From: Paracoccus haematequi
GTDB lineage: Bacteria; Pseudomonadota; Alphaproteobacteria; Rhodobacterales; Rhodobacteraceae
Direction of reading: 5' to 3'
DNA: 64,000 bases
Assembly (NCBI RefSeq): GCF_900631945.1
Contig: NZ_UZWE01000050.1
Coordinates: 39,718-103,717 of the forward strand
Position numbers and translations under genes: made by a program. The notes below the pieces were generated by a model. The model was not told the origin of the DNA and did not search any database. It saw only the letters and a program-made list of their open reading frames with translations. Each line of letters opens with the position of its first letter. Position 1 is the first letter of the stretch. This document shows, in pieces, positions 8,034 through 17,777 of this stretch.

Positions 8034-8806
8034 GCGGCATCCACAAGCGGCACTGGCCGGGCGACAAGGATCGCCGGGCCCTTGCGCTGCATTGCATGAT
8101 GGGCAACGCGGCCTATTGGGGACCGATCGCCGCGCGGCTGGAGCGTCGAGTCGATCTGTCGGCCTTCGACATGCCGGGCCATGGCCGCAGCGGGCCCTGG
8201 ACGGACCAGCCCGGTGGCCCCGACTTCCACACCGCCGTGACCCGGATCGCCGCCAGCTTCATCGACCGCCCGCTGGACCTGATCGGCCACAGCCTGGGCG
8301 CGACCGTGGCCCTGCGCATCGCCGTGGCCGCGCCGGACGCCGTGCGCAGCCTGACGCTGATCGAACCCGTGCTGTTCGCCGCCGCGCCGGACCCGGAACA
8401 GGCAGCCCGCGACGCGGCCTTGGCGGATCTTCTGGCCCAGGGGCGGGCCGAGGACGCCGCGCGCGGGTTCATCGACATCTGGGGCGCGCAGCCCTTCGAC
8501 ACGCTTCCCCGACCCGCGCAACAGACCATGGCCCGGCAGATTGGTCTTGTCGCCCAGACAGAAGACACCCTGACGCGGGACCAGGCCGGCATCCTGCGGG
8601 ACGGAGGGCTGGAATCCATCGACGCGCCGGTCATGATCATCGCCGGCGAACGTTCTCCGACCGTGATCCACCGCATCGCCGATGCGCTGGCTGCCCGCCT
8701 TGCCGATGTCGGCCGGGCCTCCGTGCCGGATGCGGGACACATGCTGCCCCTCACTCATCCCGACCAGACCGCCGGACTGATCGCCCTGAACCTGGACAGG
8801 ATCTAG
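8030..8806 (+). CDS. alpha/beta hydrolase
   Basis: A 258-residue alpha/beta-hydrolase. The oxyanion region is LHCMMGNAAYWGPIA, the nucleophile elbow GHSLG (Ser about residue 87) and the C-terminal catalytic His is in DAGHMLPLTHPD. The start is fixed by the 4-nt overlap with the upstream isomerase-like gene; longer in-frame extensions upstream run antisense to prs and are not credible. Substrate unknown; pairing with an isomerase hints at breakdown of a ring-cleavage product or ester. Confidence 0.8.
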   Translation: MSGIHKRHWPGDKDRRALALHCMMGNAAYWGPIAARLERRVDLSAFDMPGHGRSGPWTDQPGGPDFHTAVTRIAASFIDRPLDLIGHSLGATVALRIAVAAPDAVRSLTLIEPVLFAAAPDPEQAARDAALADLLAQGRAEDAARGFIDIWGAQPFDTLPRPAQQTMARQIGLVAQTEDTLTRDQAGILRDGGLESIDAPVMIIAGERSPTVIHRIADALAARLADVGRASVPDAGHMLPLTHPDQTAGLIALNLDRI

Positions 8807-9115
8807 ACCGCGCAGTCGTCCTTGTGCGGGCCTGCGCCGAAGGTCAGCCACCCGGCCCGGATCCGCGCCACATGTGTATCGTCCCAGGTCTGGAAAAGGA
8901 TCTCGAAGCCTGGCCGGGTGACGCTGTCCGGGATCGGCCTGCTGGTTGGCACTGTGGCCGATAGCCCCCATGGACACCGACATGAACGGCGCGCGCCTCT
9001 CAAAGAACACCGCCTGCCGGATCACGCGCGGCCCCTTGCACGGCCACAGCGGAGGGTGGTTTGCGAAGGCCGAGAACAGCAGGGAGGATCCCCGGCAAAC
9101 GCCCACCGCATGATG
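8803..9115 (-). pseudogene. H-type lectin domain gene, frameshifted
   Basis: Read on the minus strand, one frame gives SLLFSAFANHPPLWPCKGPR and RAPFMSVSMGAIGHSANQQAD. The homology then continues in another frame with SVTRPGFEILFQTWDDTHVA and RIRAGWLTFGAG. Together these match the H-type lectin domain (GF..F.TW.DT...R..W). The switch lies near 8940 and could be a real frameshift or a sequencing error. Related short genes occur in Rhodobacterales; the role is unknown. The 3' end overlaps the hydrolase stop by 4 nt. Confidence 0.6.
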
Positions 9116-9228
9116 GTCGAATGCCTCATCCTCAAGATTCCTTCGACAGAAGGATGTCCAATCCCCGGTCCTGTTCGAGCGGACGCTTAGAGATTTCGGC
9201 GATTTCCTGACCAGCCTCGCCCTGCCTC

Positions 9229-9675
9229 TCAGGCCAGGGCCTCCTCGAACGCGCGCTCAAGGACTTCCACCTGTCCCCGACCGTCCACCAAGGCGGCGTC
9301 AAAGCGCAATTCCGGCAAGGGCATCTGTCCGGCCGCCTCGCAATATTCCAATGCAGCGCGCATGATGCGGCCCTGTTGCGCGGCGCCCAGCCGACAGGCA
9401 GCGTCTTGGTGGGAGGAAGACTGCTTGACCTCGATAAAGACCAGGCATTCCCCATGTCTCGCGATCAGGTCGATTTCCCCGGCCTTGCCACGCCAACGCC
9501 GCGCCAGGATCGTCATGCCCTTGCCTTCAAGCACGCGCGCCACGCTGTCCTCGGCCAAGGCACCGGACAGATGCGCAAGGCGTCCCCGCGTCCTGCGGGC
9601 CAAGGACACCTGCCTGGCTTGCGGCGGCACCGCCCAGGGCAGGTCCAGTGTTCTGACGGCATGGCCCATTCTCAA
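9229..9675 (-). CDS. YraN/UPF0102 family endonuclease-fold protein
   Basis: A 148-residue protein with the UPF0102 signature GKAGEIDLIARHGECLVFIEVK, which carries the Glu/Asp...Glu-x-Lys residues of the restriction-endonuclease-like fold. Its biochemical role is not established. It overlaps rsmI by 4 nt, the usual arrangement of these two genes in proteobacteria. Confidence 0.85.
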   Translation of the reverse strand: MRMGHAVRTLDLPWAVPPQARQVSLARRTRGRLAHLSGALAEDSVARVLEGKGMTILARRWRGKAGEIDLIARHGECLVFIEVKQSSSHQDAACRLGAAQQGRIMRAALEYCEAAGQMPLPELRFDAALVDGRGQVEVLERAFEEALA

Positions 9676-10580
9676 TCCGTCCCTTCATCCGCCAGCCCGA
9701 GCGCGATCTGATAGACATCGCGCCGCGCCATTCCCAATTCCGCCGCCACCTCGCGGGCGGCATCCTTCACCGTCATCGACGCCAGCCGCGTTTGCAATGC
9801 GGCGCGCACCGTCTGCCCGTCCGCCTGCACCGGCTGCGGCCGGTCCACCAGCATCACGACCTCTCCCTTCAGGGTGGCCATGCGCGGATCCTGCGCCAGT
9901 TCGGCGGCGGTGCCCCGGATCACTTCCTCGAACCGTTTGGTCAGTTCGCGCGCCACCACTGTAAGTCGATTCGCGTCAACCTCGCACATTTCTTTCAATG
10001 TTTGATTAACGCGCCTGGGGCTTTCGAACAGGATCAGCGTGGCATCAACCGCCATCCAGTCGCGCAGCCATGTCAGCCGGGCGCCTTTCGTTGCTGGCGG
10101 AAAGCCCAGGAACAGAAAGCGGTCGCTGGGCAGGCCCGACAGGCTCAGCGCGACCAGCGGCGCCGAGGGGCCGGGAATGGCATGGACCCGATGGCCCAGG
10201 GACGCCGCCTCTCGGGCAAGGCGGTATCCGGGATCGGCCACCAGAGGCGTCCCCGCGTCCGAGGCATAGGCGACGCTGGCCCCGTCCGCCAGGGCCGCCA
10301 TCAATCCGGGCCGGGCACGTTCGCCGTTATGGTCGTGATAGGGCAGGATCCGCCTGCCCCGCAACGGAATGCCGTGGATGTCCAGCAGGTGGCGCAGCAC
10401 CCGCGTATCCTCGGCCGCCAGCAGGTCTGCGGCATTCAGCACGTCAAGCGCGCGCAGCGTGATGTCGCGCGCCGTGCCGATGGGCGTCGCCACCAGGTAG
10501 AGGCCGGGGTCCAGCCGCGTCGCCTCGACATGGGCCGACAGGCGATGGGCGGATTGGGGTTCTTCGCGTGTTCCGGTCAT
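9672..10580 (-). CDS. rsmI: 16S rRNA (cytidine-1402 2'-O)-methyltransferase
   Basis: Methylates the 2'-O of C1402 in the decoding centre of 16S rRNA using S-adenosylmethionine. Family motifs are LYLVATPIGTARDITLRALD near the N-terminus, AEDTRVLRHLL, SDAGTPLVADPGYRL and HAIPGPSAPLVALSLSGLPS. I chose the start at 10580 because GGAAGGAG precedes it; a start at 10607 would add 9 residues. 302 residues, intact. Divergent from the lipoprotein gene at 10670. Confidence 0.93.
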   Translation of the reverse strand: MTGTREEPQSAHRLSAHVEATRLDPGLYLVATPIGTARDITLRALDVLNAADLLAAEDTRVLRHLLDIHGIPLRGRRILPYHDHNGERARPGLMAALADGASVAYASDAGTPLVADPGYRLAREAASLGHRVHAIPGPSAPLVALSLSGLPSDRFLFLGFPPATKGARLTWLRDWMAVDATLILFESPRRVNQTLKEMCEVDANRLTVVARELTKRFEEVIRGTAAELAQDPRMATLKGEVVMLVDRPQPVQADGQTVRAALQTRLASMTVKDAAREVAAELGMARRDVYQIALGLADEGTD

Positions 10581-10669
10581 CGCCTTCTCCTTCCGACTGA
10601 TTGCCAAGCAGGCCCGTTGGTCCTAGGCTGCCCGCACCTCGCCGATACCTTACAGCAGGGAAGTTTCAT

Positions 10670-11878
10670 ATGGTCGTTTCCGCCACAACCCGGCCCGCCG
10701 CCGGATTGCGCCGCGCCTTTACCCGTGCCGCAGCCATCCTGTCCGCCTTCGTCCTGGCGGCCTGCGACCCCGTAGGAGGATCGCAGCAGGCCAGCGGCCC
10801 CGCCATCGGCCCGCTGATCAACCCAGGCGAGCCGGTGCGGGTTGCCCTGCTGGCGCCGGGCGGCAGCGGATCGGCCGATCTGGAATGGCTGTCGCGCAGC
10901 CTCAAGAATGCCGCGCGCATGGCCGCCGCCGACGCGCAGGGCGCGACGATCGACCTGCGCGTCTATGACACCGGGACCAGCACGGAACAGGCCGTGGCCC
11001 AGGCCAATGCGGCCGCCGATGCGGGCGCGCAGATCATCGTCGGCCCCCTGTTCGCGGAAGGCGCCAATGCCGTGGGCAATGCCATGCGGCCGCGCAACAT
11101 CAACGTCCTGTCATTCTCCAACAATGCCGAGATCGCGGGCGGCAACGTCTTCATCCTGGGCAACAGCTTCGCCAACATCGCCGACCGGCTGGTCGGCTAT
11201 GGCGTCCGCCAGGGCAAGCGCAACATCTATGTCGTGGCCGAGGATGACATCGCCGGACAGTTGGGCGGCCGCGCCATCGAGACCGCCATCGCCCGCAACC
11301 GCGCGCGGCTGGCGGGGCGCATCAACCACCCCGTCTCGGTGACCGGCATCGACACCGTGGCCCCGCAGATCGCCGCGGCGGCCCGGTCGGGGCAGGTGGA
11401 TGCGGTGTTCATGACGGCCAACAACCAGGCTGTCCTGCCCTATCTGACGGAAAAGCTTGCCGCCGCCGGGGTCCGGTCGCCCGTCACGCAGATGATGGGT
11501 CTGACCCGCTGGGATCAGCCGCCCGCGCGCATGACCCTGCCCCAGTTGCAGGAAGGCTGGTTCGCGATCCCCGATCAGGGCCTGCGCGCCCAGTTCGACG
11601 CCCGCTATCGCGGCGCCTATGGCGAACAGCCGCACGAACTGGCCAGCCTGGCCTATGACGGCGTTGCCGCCATCGCATCGCTGGTGCGCAGCGGACAGCG
11701 CAATGCCCTGACGACGACGGGGCTGACGCAGCGCGCGGGCTTTGCCGGCGTCGGCGGCGTCTTTCGGCTGCGGCCCGACGGAACCTCGGAACGCGCCCTG
11801 GCGGTGGCCACCCTGCGCGGCAACCGGCTGGTGATCCTGGATCCGGCGCAGCGCGGCTTTGGCGGCGCCGGGTTCTGA
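10670..11878 (+). CDS. LppC/LpoA-like penicillin-binding protein activator lipoprotein
   Basis: A 402-residue lipoprotein: a signal peptide ending in LSAFVLAAC gives a lipobox with the acylated Cys near residue 27. The mature part is a periplasmic-binding-protein type I fold (VALLAPGGSGSADLEWLSRS, then IIVGPLFAEGANAVGNAM). LpoA of E. coli, the best-known member, stimulates penicillin-binding protein 1A; alphaproteobacterial homologues share the fold, but their partner is less sure. It sits between rsmI and glnD. Confidence 0.8.
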   Translation: MVVSATTRPAAGLRRAFTRAAAILSAFVLAACDPVGGSQQASGPAIGPLINPGEPVRVALLAPGGSGSADLEWLSRSLKNAARMAAADAQGATIDLRVYDTGTSTEQAVAQANAAADAGAQIIVGPLFAEGANAVGNAMRPRNINVLSFSNNAEIAGGNVFILGNSFANIADRLVGYGVRQGKRNIYVVAEDDIAGQLGGRAIETAIARNRARLAGRINHPVSVTGIDTVAPQIAAAARSGQVDAVFMTANNQAVLPYLTEKLAAAGVRSPVTQMMGLTRWDQPPARMTLPQLQEGWFAIPDQGLRAQFDARYRGAYGEQPHELASLAYDGVAAIASLVRSGQRNALTTTGLTQRAGFAGVGGVFRLRPDGTSERALAVATLRGNRLVILDPAQRGFGGAGF

Positions 11879-11880
11879 TC

Positions 11881-14664
11881 TTGGCCGACCTGCCCGAGAC
11901 GACGATTCTGCAAAGCGCCCCGGCCCTGTCCGGGGCGCATCCCATCTTCGACCCCGCCGCCTTCCTGCCGATCCTGGACGGGGCGCTGTCGGGCCTGACC
12001 GAAGGCCGGGCGATCCGGGCGCGCACCGTGGCCCTGCTGTCGGACGCCCGGTCCGAGGCCATGCGCGCCATCGAGGCGGGCCTTGCCAGCCACCCCCGCG
12101 CCGCGCGCGAAACCGTGCGCGCCATCGCCACCCTGACCGACGGCATCGTCATCGCCACCCATCATGTCGCCACCACCTGGCTGCATCCCCAGCGGTCCCC
12201 GTCCGAGGCCGAACGGTTGGCGGTGCTGGCCGTCGGCGGCTATGGCCGGGCGGAAATGGCACCCGAATCCGACGTGGACCTGCTGTTCCTGACCCCGTGG
12301 AAGATCACCGCCTGGGCGGAAAGCGTGGTCGAATCCATGCTCTACATCCTGTGGGATCTGAAGCTGAAGATCGGCCATTCCATCCGCAGCGTGGACGACT
12401 GCATCCGCCTGGGCGCGGGCGACATGACCATCCGCACCTCGCTGGTGGAACACCGGCTGGTGACCGGCCACGCCCCCCTGGCCGAGGAATTGCGCGAACG
12501 GCTGTGGGTCGAGCTGTTTTCCAGGACCATCCCCGAATTCATCGAGGCCAAGCTGGAGGAACGATCGGCCCGCCACCAGCGGCAGGGCGGGCAGCGATAC
12601 GTCCTGGAACCCAACGTCAAAGAGGGCAAGGGCGGGCTGCGCGACCTGCAAACGCTGTACTGGATCGCCAAATACATCCACCGCGTGGACCGCGCCGTCG
12701 AACTGGTCGATCTGGGCGTCTTCACGCGCGAAGAACATCTGGCCTTCTGGCAGGCCGAGGATTTCCTGTGGGCCGTGCGCTGCCACCTGCACCTGATCGC
12801 GGGCCGTCCCGTCGATGTCCTGTCCTTCGACATGCAGGTCGAGGTGGCGCGCCGCATGGGCTATCGCGACACATCCGCCCGGCGCGGGGTGGAGTATTTT
12901 ATGCAGGATTACTTCCGCCACGCCACCCATGTGGGCGAACTGACCCGCGTCTTCCTGACGGAACTCGAGGCGCGCCATGTTCGCAGCGCGCCCTTCCTGG
13001 GCCGGCTGTTCCGCCGCCGCCGCAAGCTGCGGCACGGTTTCGTCGACAACCTGGGACGGCTGGCCATCGCTGACGACGCCGCCTTCCTTCAGGATCCGCT
13101 GAACATCCTGCGCCTGTTCGAAGAGGCGCTGCGCACCGGCATCCTGATCCACCCCGACGCCATGCGGCTGGTCGCGGCCAATCTGGACCTGATCGACGAC
13201 AAGGTCCGCAGCGATCCCGAAGCGACGCGGATTTTCATGGATCTGCTGCTGAAGCACGGCAATCCCGAACGGGGCTTGCGCCGCATGAACGAGCTGGGCG
13301 TGCTGGCGGCCTTCATCCCCGAATTCGAACCCGTCGTGGCGATGATGCAGTTCAACATGTATCACCACTACACGGTGGACGAACATTCCATCCAATGCGT
13401 CGCCGCCCTGGCCGAGATCGAGCGGGGCGAGCACCCGGAAGATCTGCCCCTGTCCAGCGAGATCATGAAATCGGGCATCAACCGCCGTGTTCTCTATCTG
13501 GCGGTGCTGCTGCACGACATCGGCAAGGGACGGCGCGAGGATCACTCGATCCTGGGCGCGCGGCTGGCGCGGCGGATCGCGACCCGGTTCGGCTTTCCGC
13601 AGGACGACATCGACACCGTGGAATGGCTGGTGCGCAACCACCTGCTGATGTCGGACGTGGCGCAGAAACGCGACATCGCCGACCCGCGCACGCTCCGCGA
13701 TTTCGCCAAGGCGGTGAAGACCCGCAAGCGGCTGGACATGCTGCTGGTGCTGACGGTCTGCGACATTCGCGGCGTCGGCCCCGGCACCTGGAACAACTGG
13801 AAGGCCGCGCTGCTGCGCAGGCTGCACGAGGAGACCGCCCTGGTCCTGGAAAACGGGCTGGAGGAGATGAACCGCGACCGCCGCCAGACGGAAGCCAAGC
13901 GCAGCCTGCGCCATCTGCTGATCGCCAAGGGATGGGAGGCCAAGGCCATCCGGGCCGAGCTTGGGCGCCATTACGACAGCTATTGGTCGGGGCTGCCCAC
14001 CGAAACGCAAGCCAGCTTCGCCGAAATGCTGAACGGCATCGGACCGGACGAAATCCGCATCGACCTGCGCGCCGATCCCGACCGCGACGCCACCCGCGCG
14101 GCCTTCGTGCTGGCCGACCATCCGGGGATCTTTTCGCGGCTCTGCGGGGCGCTGACGCTGATGGGCGCGAACGTGGTCGATGCGCGGACCTATACGACGC
14201 GGGACGGCTTTGCGACCGCCGTCTTCTGGGTGCAGGATCCCGATGGCAGCCCCTTTGACGAAGACCGGATGCCCAGGCTGCGCCAGAAGATCCTGAGCAT
14301 CCTGAGGGGAGAGATCGTCGCGCGCGAGGCCTTTGCGACCCGCGACAAGCCCAAGAAGCGCACGCGGGAATTCAGGTTCCCGACCCATGTCACCTTCGAC
14401 AACGAAGGCAGCGACATCTATACCATCATCGAGGTCGACACCCGCGACCGTCCCGGCCTGCTTTATGACCTGACCCGGACGATGGCCGCGAACCATATCC
14501 AGATCGTCAGCGCGGTGATCGCCACCTTCGGCGCGCAGGTGGTGGACAGTTTCTATGTCAAGGATATGTTCGGCCTGAAACTGCACAGCGACGCGAAACG
14601 CGACGCCTTGGAAAAGAAACTGCGTTCGGCCATCGCCGACGGGGCAAAACGGGCAGAGGCATAA
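11881..14664 (+). CDS. glnD: PII uridylyltransferase / uridylyl-removing enzyme
   Basis: The bifunctional nitrogen sensor that uridylylates PII proteins when glutamine is low and removes UMP when it is high. The 927-residue protein has the full domain order: nucleotidyltransferase (GGYGRAEM..DVDLLFL about 118-138), HD hydrolase (LLHDIGKGRREDHS about 541) and two ACT domains (about 740 and 850, DHPGIFSRLCGAL and DRPGLLYDLTRTM) that bind glutamine. The likely start is TTG at 11881, two bases after the lipoprotein stop. Confidence 0.93.
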   Translation: MADLPETTILQSAPALSGAHPIFDPAAFLPILDGALSGLTEGRAIRARTVALLSDARSEAMRAIEAGLASHPRAARETVRAIATLTDGIVIATHHVATTWLHPQRSPSEAERLAVLAVGGYGRAEMAPESDVDLLFLTPWKITAWAESVVESMLYILWDLKLKIGHSIRSVDDCIRLGAGDMTIRTSLVEHRLVTGHAPLAEELRERLWVELFSRTIPEFIEAKLEERSARHQRQGGQRYVLEPNVKEGKGGLRDLQTLYWIAKYIHRVDRAVELVDLGVFTREEHLAFWQAEDFLWAVRCHLHLIAGRPVDVLSFDMQVEVARRMGYRDTSARRGVEYFMQDYFRHATHVGELTRVFLTELEARHVRSAPFLGRLFRRRRKLRHGFVDNLGRLAIADDAAFLQDPLNILRLFEEALRTGILIHPDAMRLVAANLDLIDDKVRSDPEATRIFMDLLLKHGNPERGLRRMNELGVLAAFIPEFEPVVAMMQFNMYHHYTVDEHSIQCVAALAEIERGEHPEDLPLSSEIMKSGINRRVLYLAVLLHDIGKGRREDHSILGARLARRIATRFGFPQDDIDTVEWLVRNHLLMSDVAQKRDIADPRTLRDFAKAVKTRKRLDMLLVLTVCDIRGVGPGTWNNWKAALLRRLHEETALVLENGLEEMNRDRRQTEAKRSLRHLLIAKGWEAKAIRAELGRHYDSYWSGLPTETQASFAEMLNGIGPDEIRIDLRADPDRDATRAAFVLADHPGIFSRLCGALTLMGANVVDARTYTTRDGFATAVFWVQDPDGSPFDEDRMPRLRQKILSILRGEIVAREAFATRDKPKKRTREFRFPTHVTFDNEGSDIYTIIEVDTRDRPGLLYDLTRTMAANHIQIVSAVIATFGAQVVDSFYVKDMFGLKLHSDAKRDALEKKLRSAIADGAKRAEA

Positions 14665-14667
14665 ATC

Positions 14668-16197
14668 ATGAAATCGGGATTGGTGCGCGGATTCCTCTCG
14701 GTAGGGATCTGGACCTTCGTGTCGCGCGTCTCGGGCTTTGTCCGCGACATCCTGATGGCCGCCTGGCTGGGCAGCGGCGCGGTGGCCGACGCCTTCTTCG
14801 TGGGCCTGTCGCTGCCCAACATGTTCCGCCGCTTCTTCGCGGAAGGCGCCTTCAACACCGCCTTCGTGCCGATGTTCGCCAAGAAGCTGGACGACCGCAC
14901 GGATGCCCAACGCTTCGCGTCCGAGGCGTTTTCGGGCCTGTTGATGTCGGTGCTGATCCTGTCTGCCGGGGCGATGGTCTTCATGCCGGGGCTGGTCTGG
15001 CTGATGGCATCCGGCTTTGCCGGGGACGAGCGCTTTCCGCTGGCGGTTCAATACGGCCGGATCATGTTCCCCTATATCCTGCTGATCTCTCTGGCCTCGA
15101 TGATCTCGGGCGTGCTGAACGCGAACGGCCGCTTCACCGCCGCCGCCGCCGCGCCGGTGCTGCTGAACCTGCTGTTCATCGCGGCGATGGCGGTGGCCTG
15201 GTGGCAGGGCTGGGACGTGGGGCTGACGCTGGCCTGGGCCACGCCGCTGACCGGGATCGCGCAGCTGGCGCTTGTCTGGTGGGACGCGCACCGCACCGGC
15301 TGGTCCTTCGCGCCCCGCCGCCCGCGTCTGACGCCCGACATGCGCCGCCTGCTGGCCGTGGCCCTGCCCGCCGCCTTCGCCGGGGGCGTGGTGCAGATCA
15401 ACCTGCTGGTCGGCCGCCAGGTCGCCAGCCATTTCGAGGGCGCGATTTCCTGGCTGTCCTATTCCGACCGCCTGTATCAACTGCCGCTGGGCGTCGTCGG
15501 CGCCGCCGTGGCGGTGGTGCTGCTGCCGGAACTGGCGCGGCGGCTGCGGGCGGGCGATCATGCAGGCGGGCAATCGGCCTATTCCCGCGCCACGGAATTC
15601 GGCCTGTTCCTGACCCTGCCCGCCGCCTTCGCCATCGCCGTGATCGCCGAACCCATGGTCCGCACCCTGTTCGAACGCGGCCAGTTCACCGCTTACGACA
15701 CCGCCCAGACCGCCCGCGCGCTGATCGTCTATGCCTTCGGCCTGCCCGCCTTCGTGCTGCAAAAAATCCTGCAACCGCTGTATTTCGCGCGCGAGGATAC
15801 CAGGACCCCCTTCCGCTATGCCCTGTGGTCGATGGTGGTCAATGCCATCGTGGCCTTTGGGCTGATGCCCTGGCTGGGCTTCCTGGCAGCGGCCCTGGGC
15901 ACCACGGTCGCCGCCTGGATCATGGTCGCGCAGCTGTGGTGGGGCACTCGCGCCATGGGCGACGCCGCCCGCGCCGACGACCGCCTGCGCCGCAAGACGC
16001 CGCTGATCGTGCTGTCCTCGGCGCTGATGGCGGGGGCGCTGTCGCTGATGATGGATTGGCTGGACGCGGCCCAAGTGGGGAAGGTGCCGGGTCTGGCGAT
16101 CCTCGTCTTCGGCGGGGCCGCGATCTATTTCACGCTCAGCTTCGCGACCCGCGCCTATCGGCTGTCCGACCTGAAGGCGGCGGTGCGTCGGCGCTAG
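14668..16197 (+). CDS. murJ: lipid II flippase MurJ
   Basis: An inner-membrane MOP-family flippase that moves lipid II outward for peptidoglycan synthesis. 509 residues with about 14 transmembrane helices. The N-terminus carries the typical SRVSGFVRDILMAAWLGSG and LPNMFRRFFAEGAFNTAFVP motifs. It starts 3 bases after glnD, an order common in Rhodobacterales, so the two are probably co-transcribed. It overlaps the convergent SDR gene by 4 nt. Confidence 0.93.
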   Translation: MKSGLVRGFLSVGIWTFVSRVSGFVRDILMAAWLGSGAVADAFFVGLSLPNMFRRFFAEGAFNTAFVPMFAKKLDDRTDAQRFASEAFSGLLMSVLILSAGAMVFMPGLVWLMASGFAGDERFPLAVQYGRIMFPYILLISLASMISGVLNANGRFTAAAAAPVLLNLLFIAAMAVAWWQGWDVGLTLAWATPLTGIAQLALVWWDAHRTGWSFAPRRPRLTPDMRRLLAVALPAAFAGGVVQINLLVGRQVASHFEGAISWLSYSDRLYQLPLGVVGAAVAVVLLPELARRLRAGDHAGGQSAYSRATEFGLFLTLPAAFAIAVIAEPMVRTLFERGQFTAYDTAQTARALIVYAFGLPAFVLQKILQPLYFAREDTRTPFRYALWSMVVNAIVAFGLMPWLGFLAAALGTTVAAWIMVAQLWWGTRAMGDAARADDRLRRKTPLIVLSSALMAGALSLMMDWLDAAQVGKVPGLAILVFGGAAIYFTLSFATRAYRLSDLKAAVRRR

Positions 16198-16949
16198 CGC
16201 GCCGTATAGCCGCCGTCGACCAGGTGATAGGATCCGGTGATGAAGCTAGCCTGATCAGACAGCAGGTAAAGCACCAGCGAGGCGACCTCATCGGCCGTGC
16301 CCAGCCGCTGCAAGGCATGTTGCGTGGCAAGATAGTCCAGCGTCTGCCTGTCCAGATGCTCGTCCAGCATCGGCGTGCTGATGAAGCCCGGCCCGACCGC
16401 GTTCACGCGGATCCCGTCCGCCGCATGTTCCAGCGCGGCCGCCTTGGTCAGCCCGTTCACCCCGTGCTTGGCCGCGACATAGGCCGAGGATTTGGCGAAT
16501 CCCACTGATCCGAGGATCGAGGACAGGTTGACGACGGCCCCGCCGCCCGCCCGCTTCATCGCCGGGATCGCAAAGCGCATCCCCAGGAAGACCCCGATCA
16601 GGTTTACGTCGATGACCTTCCTCCAGGCTTCGACCGGATAGTCGCCCGTTGTCGCCTGCGCGCCGCCGATCCCGGCATTGTTGACCAGATGCGACAGCGA
16701 CCCGGTCTCGTCCTCGGCAAAGCGGACAAGCGCCTGGATGTCGCTTTCCAAGGCCACATCGGCCGCGAAGGCCAAGGCCCTGCCGCCCGCCGCGACGATG
16801 GCATCCGCGACCTTCTGCGCGGCGTCGCGGTTCAGGTCCGACACGATAACCGTGCCGCCCGCCGCCGCATAGCCCTCGGCGATGGCGCGCCCGATGCCGG
16901 AAGCGGCGCCCGTCACGATGCCTGTCGTGCCTGAGAATTCGATCTTCAT
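16194..16949 (-). CDS. short-chain dehydrogenase/reductase
   Basis: A 251-residue classical SDR. The cofactor motif is TGAASGIGRA near the N-terminus, NNAG follows about residue 90, and the Ser-Tyr-Lys catalytic set lies in NLSSILG and SAYVAAKHG. The sequence around residue 35 (VSDLN) has an acidic residue that favours NAD over NADP. Substrate unknown. It is transcribed toward murJ. Confidence 0.85.
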   Translation of the reverse strand: MKIEFSGTTGIVTGAASGIGRAIAEGYAAAGGTVIVSDLNRDAAQKVADAIVAAGGRALAFAADVALESDIQALVRFAEDETGSLSHLVNNAGIGGAQATTGDYPVEAWRKVIDVNLIGVFLGMRFAIPAMKRAGGGAVVNLSSILGSVGFAKSSAYVAAKHGVNGLTKAAALEHAADGIRVNAVGPGFISTPMLDEHLDRQTLDYLATQHALQRLGTADEVASLVLYLLSDQASFITGSYHLVDGGYTAR

Positions 16950-17000
16950 GCCTTGTCCTTTCCTGGATGGGAAACCGCGCCGATCATTGCACGGAAACCG

Positions 17001-17702
17001 TCAGCGCGCCCTGATCTGGCGCAAGACCCGCTGCACCCCGCCATCGACCAGCAGGAAGCTGAGAGCGAAACCCACGAAGAAACCGGCGACCTCGGCGATC
17101 CAGCCATAGCCCGCGCCGCCGAAGACGATGCCGAAGACAAGCTGAAAGGCCAGCAGCATCCCGATCAGCGTGAAGGCCCGCATCCGATTGGCCTGGACGG
17201 CACCCAGCCGTGTCCACAGCAGGAAGGTGAAGGCCCCGACAAGCCCATAGACCGCCGGATAACCGCCGATCAGCGGCCCGACGCGACCCGGCAGCAGCGA
17301 AATCGCCGCCGTATAGACCAACGCGCCGCCGATGGCCGATCCCAGGAACAGCGCGATCACCGCCCAGGGCCGGAACTCCCGTGCGATCATGTTGCCAAGC
17401 GCCAGGGTGAAGACCACCACGAAGGCCGCATGGGTGAACGAGGAGTTGACGAAGCTGTAGGACAGGATGCGATACGCCTGATCCCAATCGACCGCGCCCA
17501 GGTGCCACATGCGCTGCACCATCTCGGGCGCGAAGGCGGTCATCTGCATCGCGGACAGCCGCAGCCCCACCCCCTGCGCGCCGCCGATCAGCCCGGACTG
17601 GCCCAGCAGGAACACGATCTCTCCGGCGATGGCGGGCAGACACAGCGCCCAGACGGCGGCGGGGATCGGGTTGAGGGGCGAGACGGGCATGGCCTGGCGC
17701 AT
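17001..17702 (-). CDS. rhomboid-fold membrane protein, catalytic residues missing
   Basis: A 233-residue, six- to seven-helix rhomboid-family protein. The ATG at 17702 has AAGGAAA upstream. The usual active-site motif GxSG before AVYGLxGA is here GGYPAVYGLVGA, so the Ser is Tyr. The usual His of the last helix (HxxG...G) is Glu in WIAEVAGFFVGF. The typical His/Asn of helix 2 is also altered. It is therefore probably a pseudoprotease that may bind membrane proteins without cutting them. Divergent from trpS. Confidence 0.75.
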   Translation of the reverse strand: MRQAMPVSPLNPIPAAVWALCLPAIAGEIVFLLGQSGLIGGAQGVGLRLSAMQMTAFAPEMVQRMWHLGAVDWDQAYRILSYSFVNSSFTHAAFVVVFTLALGNMIAREFRPWAVIALFLGSAIGGALVYTAAISLLPGRVGPLIGGYPAVYGLVGAFTFLLWTRLGAVQANRMRAFTLIGMLLAFQLVFGIVFGGAGYGWIAEVAGFFVGFALSFLLVDGGVQRVLRQIRAR

Positions 17703-17777
17703 CGGGTTTCCTTCGCGGTTGCGGTCGCTTTGGCCAAGGGCTAAGCCACTGGCAGCGAAAATCCAAGCAGGCCCGAC

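Noticed and set aside
11653..16074. Minus-strand open frame of 1473 codons
   Set aside because: It runs antisense to the lipoprotein gene, glnD and murJ, is rich in His, Gln, Gly and Arg and has no domain. It is a GC-rich shadow frame.
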